64,000 bases of DNA from positions 62,001-126,000 of the forward strand of contig FWCC01000120.1 of assembly GCA_900169235.1 (NCBI GenBank), written 5' to 3'. Under the pieces are notes generated by a model, which saw only the letters and a list, made by a program, of their open reading frames with translations, was not told the origin of the DNA and made no database searches. Origin of the DNA: Zarea fungicola (lineage: Eukaryota; Ascomycota; Sordariomycetes; Hypocreales; Cordycipitaceae). Below, piece by piece: positions 11,671 to 23,000 of the stretch. The translations under genes and the position numbers were made by a program. Positions within the stretch are counted from its first letter, which is position 1, and each line of letters begins with the position of its first letter.

Positions 11671-12562
11671 ATGCGAATCTCTTCATTGGCCCTGGCGGCC
11701 CTGGCTGCTGGGCTCGGCCAGGCAAACTATCTGATCAACGAGGTCAGCTTCGGCGCCACCTCAAAGTGAGTTTTGTCAGAGTTTCTTTTCGTATTATTCC
11801 TCAATGGTGGCAAATCTGCCAGTTTTCCAATTTCCATTCCCATCTTGATACAGAGAAAAATGCTAATCACACATGGTGCTTAGACTTAGCCATGACGAAT
11901 CCCCGGGCACAATCCCAAACTACCACGTCAATGGCCAGCCCAACAGGCCCGATGTCCTCTCCAACAAGGTTGTCCTGACTCCCATGGGCTATGGCAACCA
12001 GCGCGCCTCAATCTGGGGCGAGCGCTCCCTCGAGCGCTCCGAATGGGTCGCCGACCTCGATTTCCGAGCTAACGGACCTGAGCGTGCAGGCGGCAACCTC
12101 AACATCTGGCTGGCCAAGGACGGCCGCAACACCATCAGGGAGAACAGCGTCTATACCGTCGGCCGGTTCGAGGGCCTGGTGCTCGTTGTGGACCAGTACG
12201 GGGGCTCGGGCGGCATGCTTCGCGGCTTTCTCAACGACGGCACCAAGGACTTTGCCCACCAGACCAACATTGATAGCCTCGCTTTCGGGCACTGCCAGAT
12301 TGCCTACCGCAACCTCGGCCGCCCCTCGCAGATCAAGATTCAGCACACGGGCGGCAACTTCAAGGTCGACGTCGACGGGCAAAAGTGTTTTGAGAGCAAC
12401 AAGATTGCCATTCCAAAGGGGTACACGTTTGGTATCACGGCCGCGACCCCGGAGAACCCCGACTCGTTTGAAGTGTTTAAGCTTGTCGTCATGAGCGAGG
12501 CGTTGGATGCTCGCCACGAGCAGAACCAGCAACAACAGCAACATCACGACAGCCACGGCAAC

Positions 12563-12598
<36 letters not shown>

Positions 12599-13120
12599 AA
12601 CCTGGGAACCCAAGAGAACCCCGACGACGTTTTCAAGAAAATCATCCCCGACGAGAGCGCCGACATCTTTACCACGTCCAACCGCCAGTTTGCCGACCTG
12701 CACAACCGCTTGCAGTCGACGTACCACCAGCTCGCCGCCGTCTACCGCTCCGTGTCGGCGCACCACGACGTCGACGAGCAGCGCCACAAGGAGGTGCAGG
12801 AGATGGTGCACAACCTCCGCACCGACATGCGCCGCCTCGACAAGCTCGACGCCCTCGACGGGCTCCAGCGCAGCGTAGCGGATCTCCAGAGCGAGGTCTC
12901 CCGGATGCGCGACCAGCTCGACCGCCGCATCAGCACCCACGAGCGCACGTTTCAGGGTGCGCTGACGGACCACCACCGCCTGCTGTCTGAGCGCCTCGTC
13001 GACCACATACCCGGCCACGGCAAGCTCATCTTTGTGGTGGTCGGCACGCAGGTCCTGCTCGCTGGCTTATACTTTTTGTACAAGCGTCGCAAGATGGCCT
13101 CGCCCAAGAAGTATTTGTAA
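11671..13120 (+). CDS. L-type lectin ER-Golgi cargo receptor (Emp47/ERGIC-53-like)
   Basis: Two exons, 11671-11765 and 11884-13120; 443 residues. A signal peptide (MRISSLALAALAAGLGQA) precedes the lectin domain (about 19-235), which has the expected NLNIWLAKDG, LVLVVDQYGGSGGM and SLAFGHCQIAYRN blocks. Then come a His/Gln-rich linker with 11 consecutive Gln, a coiled-coil stalk (about 310-400), one membrane helix (LIFVVVGTQVLLAGLYFLY) and a short basic tail ending KKYL. That ending is a KKxx COPI retrieval signal, so the protein should cycle between ER and Golgi carrying glycoproteins. Family knowledge: such receptors bind high-mannose glycans. It is divergent from ALG8, which helps build those glycans. 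The 118-nt intron starts GTGAGT. Confidence 0.9.
12566..12598 (+). repeat. CAG trinucleotide run encoding polyglutamine
   Basis: Ten CAG codons plus one CAA encode 11 Gln in the luminal linker of the lectin. The flanks are also His/Gln-rich. Nearly pure CAG units suggest recent slippage. Confidence 0.95.
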
Positions 13121-13650
13121 ATTTGCAAAAGAATGGGAATATGAAAGGAGATGAGGTTTCATGACTATAGATTGGTAAAAAGTTTGGTGTAGGGGAAAGT
13201 TTGGTGTGGTGTGGAGAGAGAAGCGCAGCGCCATTGTCTGTTTTTGAGTCGACTTGTTATTTTTAGCGACGACTGTTTCTTTTATATTATAACTGGGGAA
13301 AGCATCAAATTGTTTTCATGTACTTGTGCATATTTCTTTTTCTTGGGCAGAAAGTAACGTCGAGCAAAGGTTCTTGATTATGCAATGACGACAAAGTGGG
13401 AGATTGGGAAGAAGGGGGAGAGAGGGCGTGGTATATATATTGGAACCCCCCAGTGTATATTTTTTTTTTCCAAAATTCAACAACAAAAAACCAAGTATCA
13501 ATATAAAACGCAAAACTGATTGAATAACTTTGGGTATTCAAGAGTACTGGCTACTAATACAATGTCATTATGCGACATCAAACCAAAATTGCAAAACTGC
13601 GAAAAGAAAAGACACCAGCTCCGCAAAACATTAGTATTTGTAAAGGTGCT
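13121..13650. other. Convergent 3' intergenic between lectin and Xaa-Pro peptidase
   Basis: AT-rich, with T and A runs near 13459-13490. It holds two facing 3' UTRs. The short minus-strand frames at 13305-13541 show nothing domain-like. Confidence 0.5.
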
Positions 13651-15472
13651 TTAAGCCCGCCCATTGATTACATCAAGCAGCTCCTGGCCCTTGGGCGCCG
13701 TCGTCAGGTTCTCGTGCCCTTCTTCGGTCACCAGGATGCAGTCCTCGGTGCGGCTCCCGCCCACGGGGTAGTACCGCTCCACGACATCCCACTCAATGAG
13801 GCGCGCGTGCACGGGGTCCTCGCGGAAATACCCCTCCAGGTACGCGCGGTTAAAGTACAGGCCAGGCTCGACGGTGAGAATCATACCCGGGCGGAGGGCG
13901 CCGTGCTTCTTCTCTGCTGCTGCTGCTGCTGCTGCTGTGCTATTCTTGTGCAGAGCGGCCATGGCATCGGGCGTCATCATGGCACGCTTGCCACGGCGGT
14001 TTCCAGGACCAACCATACCACCGGTAGTGGTGGTGGTGAGCATGAGCGGCAAGTCGCCCACGACATCGTGCACCTCCAGCCCGACGTGGTGTCCCAGCCC
14101 GTGCGTGAAAAAGGCCGCCACCGTGCCCGCCGCCAGGATCTCCTCGCGCGTGCCGCGCAGGATCCCCAGCCGCAGCAGCCCATCCACGGCCACGTGGCCC
14201 GCGTGCGCGTGGATCTGGTAAAAGTACGCGCCCGGCCTCATGCGCGCGATGCACTCGTCCTGCATCCGCGCCACGACCGCCCCAATCGCGGCCGCCCGCG
14301 GGGACAGCACGCCGCCGGCGCCGACGGGCAGCGTGCGGGTAACGTCGCTCGCGTAGCAGCGGTACTCGCACCCGGCGTCCAGCACAATCGTCGCGCGGTC
14401 CCGGAGCGGCGCGTTGTTGGCGCCGTAGTGCAGCGTCGCGCCGTTGGCGCCGGCGCCGGCGATGACGGGGTACGCCTGGTTGTGGGCGTCGCGCGAGGTG
14501 CACACGGCCTCGAAGACGGCCTGCAGCTGGGCCTCGTTGGTCATGCGCCGGATGGCCCTGGCGACGGCGCGGTGGGCGGCGCTGGAGATGTCGTTGGCGC
14601 GGCGGATGAGGGCAATTTCGTACTCGTCCTTGACCTCGCGCGCGCGGTTCATGGCCGGCTTGAGGGCCGCGGTGTCAATGGCTGGCCCATCGGAGGAGCG
14701 CGCGCGGAAGGACTGGTGGAGGACCAGCTCCGGGGGTCGCTGCTCGGGGTGGAGGGCGTAGATGGTCTTTGTCGACGCGGGAAGGGCGGTCATGTAGTTG
14801 GCGAGGTCGCTGGTGTAGTGCACCTGGTCGGCGTCGTAGAGGCGGGCGGCCTGGGCGGCGGACGGGGTCGAGCCGAACCAATGGCTCTTCTTGGGCTCGG
14901 TGTAGGGGATCCATAGAATCAGAGTGTCGAGGGCAATGTCGTAGGTGACGGTGCAACCGGCGTAGTCGACGCCAGAGAGGTAGTAGAAGCTGTTTTACGT
15001 CAAGTTTGTCAGACAATGACGGAACCCCGTGCATTCATTCAAAGGTGGATGGGCAAATGGAGGGGGGCTTGTATGGACATACTATCTGCGCTGGCGAAAC
15101 TTGGGACCCTGATCAGAGTCTGTGAAGCGACGCTCAGGCTCACCAATGAGGTAGATGACGCCATTGTCGACGCCTAGCTCGTGGGCGACTTTACGCGCAT
15201 GATTCTTGGCTATGTTTGCCAAGTTAGAATGCATATGTCTTGCCAATTGAGTCTTGGGCAACAGTGAGTAAACTTATACACACCAGGGTATTTGCCGCTC
15301 AAAATCTCATCAATGGACCGCTTCTTGCTCAGAGAGCTGTTGCTCAACAAAATGTCAGTTTTCAGCTGCAGGAGAATGTCGTCATAGCTACAAAGGATGA
15401 GGACAGCACAACGTACATGGCATCAAACTCATCCTCGAGGATAATATCAAAGTCAAATTCGTCAGTGGTCAT
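13651..15472 (-). CDS. M24B metallopeptidase, Xaa-Pro aminopeptidase/prolidase
   Basis: Removes or splits N-terminal Xaa-Pro bonds; needs two divalent metal ions, usually Mn. Four exons: 15417-15472, 15284-15336, 15083-15209, 13651-14989; 524 residues. An N-terminal aminopeptidase-P domain (LSGKYPAKNHARKVAHEL, FRQRRYFYYLSGVDY) precedes the pita-bread catalytic domain. Metal ligands are visible: the two Asp in LDAGCEYRCYASDVTRT, the His in HGLGHHVG, the Glu in VEPGLYF and the Glu in RTEDCIL. It belongs to the fungal group with a longer acidic leader (EFDFDIILEDEFDA) than the shorter PepP type. A seven-Ala run (near 13925) sits in a loop before the last two ligand blocks. The first three introns are small (80, 74 and 93 nt); the exon 1/2 junction is chosen because it keeps frame and restores the family motif. 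Confidence 0.92.
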
Positions 15473-16379
15473 GTCGGAATAAAGACATGAATTTAACTGC
15501 TGGCCAATTTCACGAAAGCTGGGGATGCTAGAAATGTGGTAAAGGACAAAGCGGCCTTGGGGACTATTTAGTACGTGCCAAGTATGACGCTGCGGGGAAA
15601 GGTGTAACCAGAGCCCCGCTGTACCCAGAGAGCTGGAAGAGCTGGAACTATAGAGACAGATGGGAGTGCAGCTGGAGCACGTGAGCAACCAAAGGATTTC
15701 GGAGAGAAATCAGCCAAGGTTTGGAATTCTTTTTACCTTATTTTTTACATAATAATTACAAGGCTGTTTGTCGGGCGCCGCATGGGGTAGGCAACGCTGA
15801 TTTGGAGCGGGTACAATCTAGCCCCAAATGTAAGTTCATCCAGAGTTATCAGGGTACGCTTACCGTGGAATATGCAAGACACGGACAAATGGGTTTCGAT
15901 AAAGGAATAATAGATTTAGAGGGGCACCCTTGCTACTTCCATGACTCAATACTGCGGCGGGTTTCGGCTGTTCAAGGATTGTTCCCATCGATTCACTCAT
16001 CTTCTTGCCCAACCTACTGACTACCAAGGCCAACCACATTGCTGTCAACAGTTTACTTCTTACAACGTAGTATATAGAGCCTAGGTACAACATATCTCAT
16101 GGATTGAAGAAACAGTATATATAAATATGAGATGCAAAAAAAAAAGTATTTTGCATCGGAAGTGGTATATATCAACACCGATACCCCATAATAATCGCAT
16201 ACATGAAAACTCCAAAGAGAAAGGATATTTTTACTCCCATGATAAAAAAAAAAAAGAATGTAAAAAAATCCAACGACAATGCAAAAACATGAAAAACGAA
16301 ACAAGATATTTGAAACCCAAAAAGAAACAAAAAAAACAACAGGGGTATTCTATCAAAGGAACAAAACACCCCTCCCTTT
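15473..16379. other. Intergenic between Xaa-Pro peptidase and Zn2Cys6 regulator
   Basis: Peptidase promoter plus the 3' UTR of the regulator, both minus strand. The end next to the regulator is A-rich on the plus strand (16135-16345), matching a T-rich 3' UTR. Frames at 15721-16020 and 16053-16453 are low-complexity. No gene seen. Confidence 0.5.
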
Positions 16380-19300
16380 TTACATGCCCTGAAATCCTCC
16401 TCTGCCCGAACCGAAAAAGCTGCCAAAGTCTGCCTGCATACCGTGTTCTGTAAACATTTGGTCGATTTGCCTCTCCTGCTGTCTGTCTTGGCGTACGCGC
16501 CTGTGGAAGAACCCAAACCCACGGGAGCGCTGCTGTTGTTGCTCTTGTTGCTGTTGCGCCTGCTGCGCGGCTTGTTGTTGCTGCTGTTGCTGTCGCGCTT
16601 GCGCATGCGCCTGTGCCTGGGCTCGGGCCTGCTGCTGTCGTACTTGTGCCTGCGCCAGTGCTTGTGCCGTCTGTGCATGTTGTATCCCCATCATGGCGTT
16701 CCCATCGTACATGCCTCCCATGCCACCCATGGCGCCCATGCTCTGGCGACCATTTTGGTTGAGATACGGTGGTGGCTGGTTCACAAATGCGTTGCCCATT
16801 TCCTCCAGCGTTCCTGGGAAGAAAAAGTTTGGGTCCTGTGCCATCGTCACTGCCGTGCCGTCCTTGGGCGCTTGGTAGCCAAGCTCCATCATGGGCTGGT
16901 TGGGGTAGGCGAACGGATCATCCGATGGGAACATGAGAGTATCCAGCTTGTGTACGGGGTTCGGTGCGCTTTGGGTGGCGACTGCATGTGGCATAAACGC
17001 CATGCGACTTGAGCTCGCAGCAGTGCTCGTCGAATCGGGAGTGGCGCGTGACGACATGTCCAGTGACAGCATGTCGTGCATCCCATTGCCAGCAAATCCG
17101 TTTTCGTGGAAACTCTGCTCCGAGGGTGCCATGCTGTCCATCGAGAATCCACTGGTCGACATATGGCCGCTATGCGTGCGCATGAGATCCTCGGATCGCT
17201 GTGGTGACATGACATGGCTCATTCCAGGATGTCCGGCAATCATGCCGCTCTGCTTGTTGGTAGACCTCTTGGCTGAAGCAATCGCTCTACCACGTGCCTG
17301 TTCCAGAGCTTCAGGCAGCTGCTCAAAGACGGCCTGTACCAAAATGGGTTAGCAAAACGGTGGGCATGGTTGGTATGCAGTACATGTTTTCCTTACATTC
17401 AGGGATTTTGTGAGTATATCCGCAGCCATGCTCTTTTCGGCCACATCAGCAATCATCTGTCGCCCAGCGCGAGCATCTGCCAGCACTTCGGCTGTTCCAG
17501 GTTTCCCAGGATTTTCCAGAATGAAAAAGACGAGTGACAAGACAGCAAAATATTCCGTGTAGAGCATGAACCAATACGGGCCGCTGAGGACACGCTGTTT
17601 TCGGATCTCCTGGCCTATATGGACAACGTTCCGTGATACACTGATGGCGGCGGCAGCACAGGCGTAGGAGAGGTCATCGACTTTAATACCTTGACAAAGG
17701 CGCGGTGACATGTAATGTAAAAATGGTCGGTATAAAAAGAGCTGCACATGAGCATATGAAAATCGTAATAAATGTCGAACTCTGTAGTCCATTGTGTTAG
17801 TGGTCAGCAAGCACAGACTGCAACGGCTGTCAATCAACAAGTGGCGACAGAAACATACCTAACCACTTCAATCGGCCCTTCCGGACTCGGACGCCATGCC
17901 TCTGGCAAGCGTTCGAACCATCCCTGCAGGTCGGCTTCGATGGCTTTAATTTTGGAGTAGCTTACGGGGTTGCCCGCTGTAGCCCATTCTATCTTGACAT
18001 TGCCTGGCATCTTGGTTGGATACACAAGCTTGGAGATTTTGGCCAAGACATCCATCAGTCTTGTATGCGCATTGAAGGCCTCAAAGAAGGAAGATGATCC
18101 TGGCGGTGGTCTCACCACGCCTTGGTTCGTCACGTAGTCGTCATCAACCTCGGTGGGGAATGGTTGATCAATGTCGTCGTTGTGAAGCATGAGCGGGAGA
18201 CCAAGCATGGTGGACACATAAATGTCCATTTGGCGCACGACGTAAAATATTCGTTTCCGCAGTTGATCTTCTATTGGATTTAATCGTGTATGTTGCAGGT
18301 GGCGATGCAGACCCATGCGCAGAGATGACCGAAGGGCGATGCCGATGTATGTGTAGCAGGTGCTGAGACTCGCTGTGGCTTGGAGAAAGAGCGTCATGAA
18401 TAGAAGCGCTTGGATGGACGTCAACGTGCGGCAGTCGCCTATGTCCTTGATGAGGGCCTTGGCCGTCTTGAAATATTTCGTTCTATAAGAGATTTGTTAG
18501 TTTTCAAGGCTGATATTTGAGTCACCTCATGTGCTTGATGCGCTTACCCTTCTTCCACGGCAGCTTTGTAGCTTGTACCTTCGGCCGCCGCGGTATCAAA
18601 GCTGTGATACATGCAGCCAAGAGCCAGGATGGCAAATAAGAGACCCAGGAACTGAGTATCCTCGGGGCCGAGATTGTCCAGTGGAATTTCATATATTCGC
18701 TCAAATTGGCTGTTAAAGGTCGGTACATGGACAATGCGCGCTAGACAGGTCGCGCAGGTGAGGGAGTAGAAACATAATCTTCGAGCGACATCTTTGGGCG
18801 GCAATTCGGGATATGTTGACATTGTAGAAAGAGGAGAGTTGGCGTGGATGGAGGAGGATTCGGGGTTGAGGATGGATGAGAGTTGGTCAGGCCGAGGGAG
18901 AAATGGGACGGTGTTTGAAGAGCCAAGCAGGCCGCGAAGGTGCTCCTTCATCTTCTTGAGAAAGACGACGCCTGACGAGTTTCCATGAAATTCCCAGTCA
19001 CCGCGGTCGTCAATGTCGAGCTGGCCAAGGGAGTCGACCATGGAGATGAGCTGGGTATCGGGAACGGCAGGTTGGGGAGCAGATGCGCCTTGCATTTTGC
19101 TGGCGGCCTGTATTCGAGACTGTTCGCGATTCTGGAATTCAGCCTGGACGGTGGGGTCCATGTTTGGGTCGGCGAGATCAATTTCAGGCACAAACTTGCG
19201 CAGGAGCGTCTCGGCACGATGTAAACGACCCTCCAGAGCCTCGATATATTGCGGTGCTGGATTGCGCCTTCGATTGGAAGGCTTATCATATGTACAATCT

Positions 19301-19610
19301 AATGAGAAGATGTGAGCAGACTTGTGGCGGATTATTGGACGTCCAACGTCGTTTAGATGGCAAGCTTACCATAGCTGTAGACGGAGCAGTGCGTACAAGG
19401 CTGCTTGCCGTCACACTTGATCTTCTTTCGCCGACACTCGTCGCAGGCTCTGGTGACTCGCCGGCGCTTCTGGATGGGCTGAGAGGGGACATCACCAGCA
19501 GCAGTGCGGTCATCAATGTCGAGGTCGGATTTTATGCTGTCGGTTGGGGAGGGTGCATCCTGGATGGGCCAGTCTGTGACGGACAGCGTGGCCGTCTCGT
19601 CGTCGGACAT
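16380..19610 (-). CDS. Zn2Cys6 fungal transcription factor with middle homology region
   Basis: Five exons: 19370-19610, 18548-19298, 17859-18482, 17397-17781, 16380-17333; 984 residues. The zinc cluster has Cys at 56, 59, 66, 72, 75 and 82 (CX2CX6CX5CX2CX6C) in [18 protein letters not shown]; the last Cys is encoded across intron 1. A linker with [17 protein letters not shown] and a short coiled coil follow. The fungal-trans domain (about 230-560) has the usual [19 protein letters not shown] and [14 protein letters not shown] blocks. The C-terminal third is disordered, rich in Met and Pro, then Gln/Ala-rich, ending [15 protein letters not shown], and likely acts in activation. The zinc-cluster and linker sequence resembles sugar and cellulose regulators of the CLR-1/ClrA kind, but that is a weak recollection and the target pathway is unknown. 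Its upstream side is over 8 kb without a gene. Confidence 0.92.
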
Positions 19611-20005
19611 GGTGAGTCGGCGGTTGGTGGCGCGGAAGCCAGAATCCGGCTAGCGGGAGGACGAAACGATGATGGAGCGAAATACGTATGGGGGAAAGCT
19701 GGATGAAGATGGTTTTGGAGAAGCGCAGACGAAGCAGGATTGCAACGTGCAGCAAAGTAATCTCCAATCGTCCGTCTCCTCCTCGTCGACTAAATAAGCC
19801 TCGTAATAAACATAAATCTTAACGGTGCGGACGAGAGGGGGGGTATCGCTGGCGCAAAAAAATAGGGTTCAACGTTGGGTAACGGGCGAGACCGAAGGGG
19901 CTTCTGGGTTCGCAGACGTAGCAAATAAATTGTATCGATTCGAGAATGAATGGAGAGTGGGCGGGCAGGCAGTCAACAAGATGTCGTCGTACTCGCGGGA
20001 GACGG

Positions 20006-20031
20006 TCGGTTGGCTGGTTGGCTGGTTGGTG
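20006..20031. repeat. GGTTGGCT-type simple repeat
   Basis: Tandem GGTTGGCT units with a final variant unit; a related TGGT run is at 21479-21496. Confidence 0.7.
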
Positions 20032-23000
20032 GGAGGCGGTTTGATGACCAGGAATTGACGAAGCCAAACGGGCTGCGTCGCCTCTCCCAATTACACCAGA
20101 AGAGGGCGATCGCAAGTTGCCATCAGAGGTGAGGGCGGTAGGGCCAGAGAGGGGGCAATCCTTTTGCGCGAGATCGTATCGATTCGGGGGATGGTGAAGC
20201 AGAGGCTCAGGTCGATGGAAAAGAGCGTTGAGAGGACTTGGTGGAAGAGCGAGTAGCGAGCGAGACTTTTTGTCTCACTGAGCTGGAGGGCACTTTGGCA
20301 CAGTTGCAGTTGCAGGTGGTGGCTGCAGCGGGGGGCCTACCAAGAGTCCGTTGGTGGTTGCAGTCGCTGGTGTCTTGGTGAACATGCACTGCGGGAGGGG
20401 GGAAAGGCCGCTGTGGACTGGGGGATGTGGGCTGTCGTGGCGTTATTTTCATGGCCTGACTAGCCAGGCGTTACAGCGGTTATTCCCTGTAAAAAAGCTA
20501 CAGATATTAGGTGCCTTGGTGACAAGCAGTCCAGGTTCAAGACGAGTGGTACGGCTAATAACCCAACCAAAGAGCGCCAGCCATGGAGTGGGACAGGTAG
20601 AAGAGTATTGGCGACTACTGATAACTGGAAAAACGTAGCGAGACGTGATATGGCATTGCCGACGTGCAGCGTAGGAAATGCATAGCAGCGGAGGAGAGGA
20701 CAGCCAGCAAAACTAAGGTTACTGTAGTAAGAGTAAGGTTACTGGTAGCAGAGGGTGCGCGGCCAGCAACCCCGGAAACGTACGCCGCACAGAGCTGCAA
20801 TAACCCGTCAGGGTCCAATGAGAAGCCAGCTTCACCTGCCAACGCCAAGTTACCTGCAAGTACGGAGTAATAATTGACTATTGACAAGGTACTCAGCGAT
20901 GGCGGTCGGCGTCGGGAGTCGGACGAGGCGTGCAGCCAAGTACCGGTACGTCCAAATGGGCTTGTGGTTACCTGGCTGCTCACTGACCAGTTGACACTAA
21001 CTGCCACTAACCAGCTGCCAGTGTCACCCTGTTTCTCACTAAATCGAACCACTGTTGCCAACTTGCCTGCCAACGTAGCGCTCCAATAGGCGAGCCTGCA
21101 CACTAAGAGACCCGTGTCCAACCATACAGGTACCAGTACCTCCGTCCTCCTTCGCACGTATGTATACCAGGTAACAAACCGTTTCCCGCTTGGCCAGACC
21201 AAGCCAGATTCCTGCATCATCAGCAGCCGGATTTACAGTATATAATATTGAAGAAGAGAAAAAGTGGGAGATAATTCGCAGCCGCATCTCCTCCCAATTC
21301 AATATCAACATTCTTTCCATGGCCGGCACTACTCCGCACAGAGCGGGCGACTCCTGTCCGACGCGGATCCCGTCAGCCTCGCTGTTCTCTCCATCGTCTT
21401 CATACTTCTCTCACTTTTCTCTGATTACTTACTCCTGGTCGGAGCGTATTTCTAGCATCCTTGCCAATTGGCCATCTGTTTGGTTGGTTGGTTGGTCGGC
21501 GGGCTCCATCGCCGGCTTGGGCAAGCGTCGTAACTGGGGCCGTTGGCCGCTGCCCACTAGCCGATAACCTCTTCGGGATACTGCTTGTCGGCTCAAGGCA
21601 TGGACTTTGACTGGGTGCTAAACCATCAAGCCAGGCTTTGACGTGTTAAACCAACAGATTTATATATATAACAGTGCAGCAAAGGACCTGTGTGAGGCGG
21701 TCTGACAGTGTTGATCGGAACCGCCAAATTCACCGCACCCATGCACCCCTACCGTGCTATCATTAGTGCCCGAGATCAGCTTCTCCGTGGATTACGCACC
21801 ATTCCAGAACAACCCTGAACCATCATTGGCTCTGACACGAGGTACAAGCAACCCTGGCTGAAAAGGTCTGGCTGACAGTGCGGCCGCGCCAGGGGTGGAG
21901 AGAGGGGAAGTGTCGACTATAAAGGATGAGTTTAATTTAGGTACCAAGCATAAAAGCTGGCCGCAGTGCCAATGTATGTACATACATGTATGCTTGTTTG
22001 CCTGTTGCCCGTCGTTTCTCACTGCTGTAAACTCCACCATATGCATGCGCGTATGGATGGAAATAGATGTCATGCTGCACATGCATGTAAACCTGCCGGT
22101 GCCTCTTTACTCTGTGCCAGTCAGTTCCCTTTACTTTGCGAATCAGGGTACACTTGAAACAATTGCCTCATGGTAAAGTACAGGACGTATTTGTGCTCTG
22201 AGTCGTTGACCGGAATCGGGTGACGACCACCCAGCACTATCAATGATTACTTACCAAAGCCATATTGTTGACAGAAATTCGCCATCGGATGGTGTTTTCT
22301 TTTTTCCTTGATAATCTTACTCTTTCCCTTGCTCATGTTTCAGTTTCAAAACGGGCAACACTCATCGCGTGGCTTGGCATCATATCCTTTGGGGAAGACA
22401 ACGACGAGCTGGACCGGCGAGGCGGCCGAACAAACCTACCTCGACGCCACCAGCTCCAGAAAGAATCAGGAAGACGGTTCGGGCGGCTCAACAGTGGACC
22501 GGAGGGGGACCACACCAAGCCTAGTGCCCTCGCCTCATTGCTTGTCTCGCTCGTCGTCCTTCCTGTTTCTCGATCGCTTCAGGTCTCCGTACAGGGGCGG
22601 GGTGGAGAGGAACAGGGGGTTTGCTCGGGCACCAGTAGGAGCCTCCTACCATGCAAATATGGTTAACTTGTTCTGTAGGTGGCCGAGAGCTAACTGCAGA
22701 CATGCATAGATACTGGGCACATACAACACAACACAACACAATCTCGGTAAACCTGTCCGTGTTGGCATTGTACTTGGTGACCCAATCCAGGCTCTCACTT
22801 GCACCAAAAAAAAAATTCCAGTGATGCATGCTGGTTTATTAGTATACAGCGACGGGGTTTCGGCCATCGTACTTGTCTCTCATCGCTCAACTCCAACTCC
22901 AGCAGTTCCTCAAGGATGCTCCGCGAATCAGTGGTTTAATAAAGGAGCGACTCCGTAGCTGACCAACAAATATATACTCCGTAAGCCAACTAACAATAAA

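Noticed and set aside
12008..13018. 336-codon minus-strand frame opposite the lectin
   Set aside because: Leu/Val-rich antisense reading of the lectin, including the reverse of the CAG run.
13570..14916. 448-codon plus-strand frame opposite the Xaa-Pro peptidase
   Set aside because: Antisense shadow of a well-supported peptidase with all metal ligands; Arg/Gly/His-rich composition only.
20615..21220. 201-codon minus-strand frame in the gene desert
   Set aside because: No recognisable domain and no plausible splice partners; could be chance. RNA-seq would settle it.
22265..22709. Two overlapping 133-codon plus-strand frames
   Set aside because: Different frames of the same DNA with no conserved pattern; not supported as genes.
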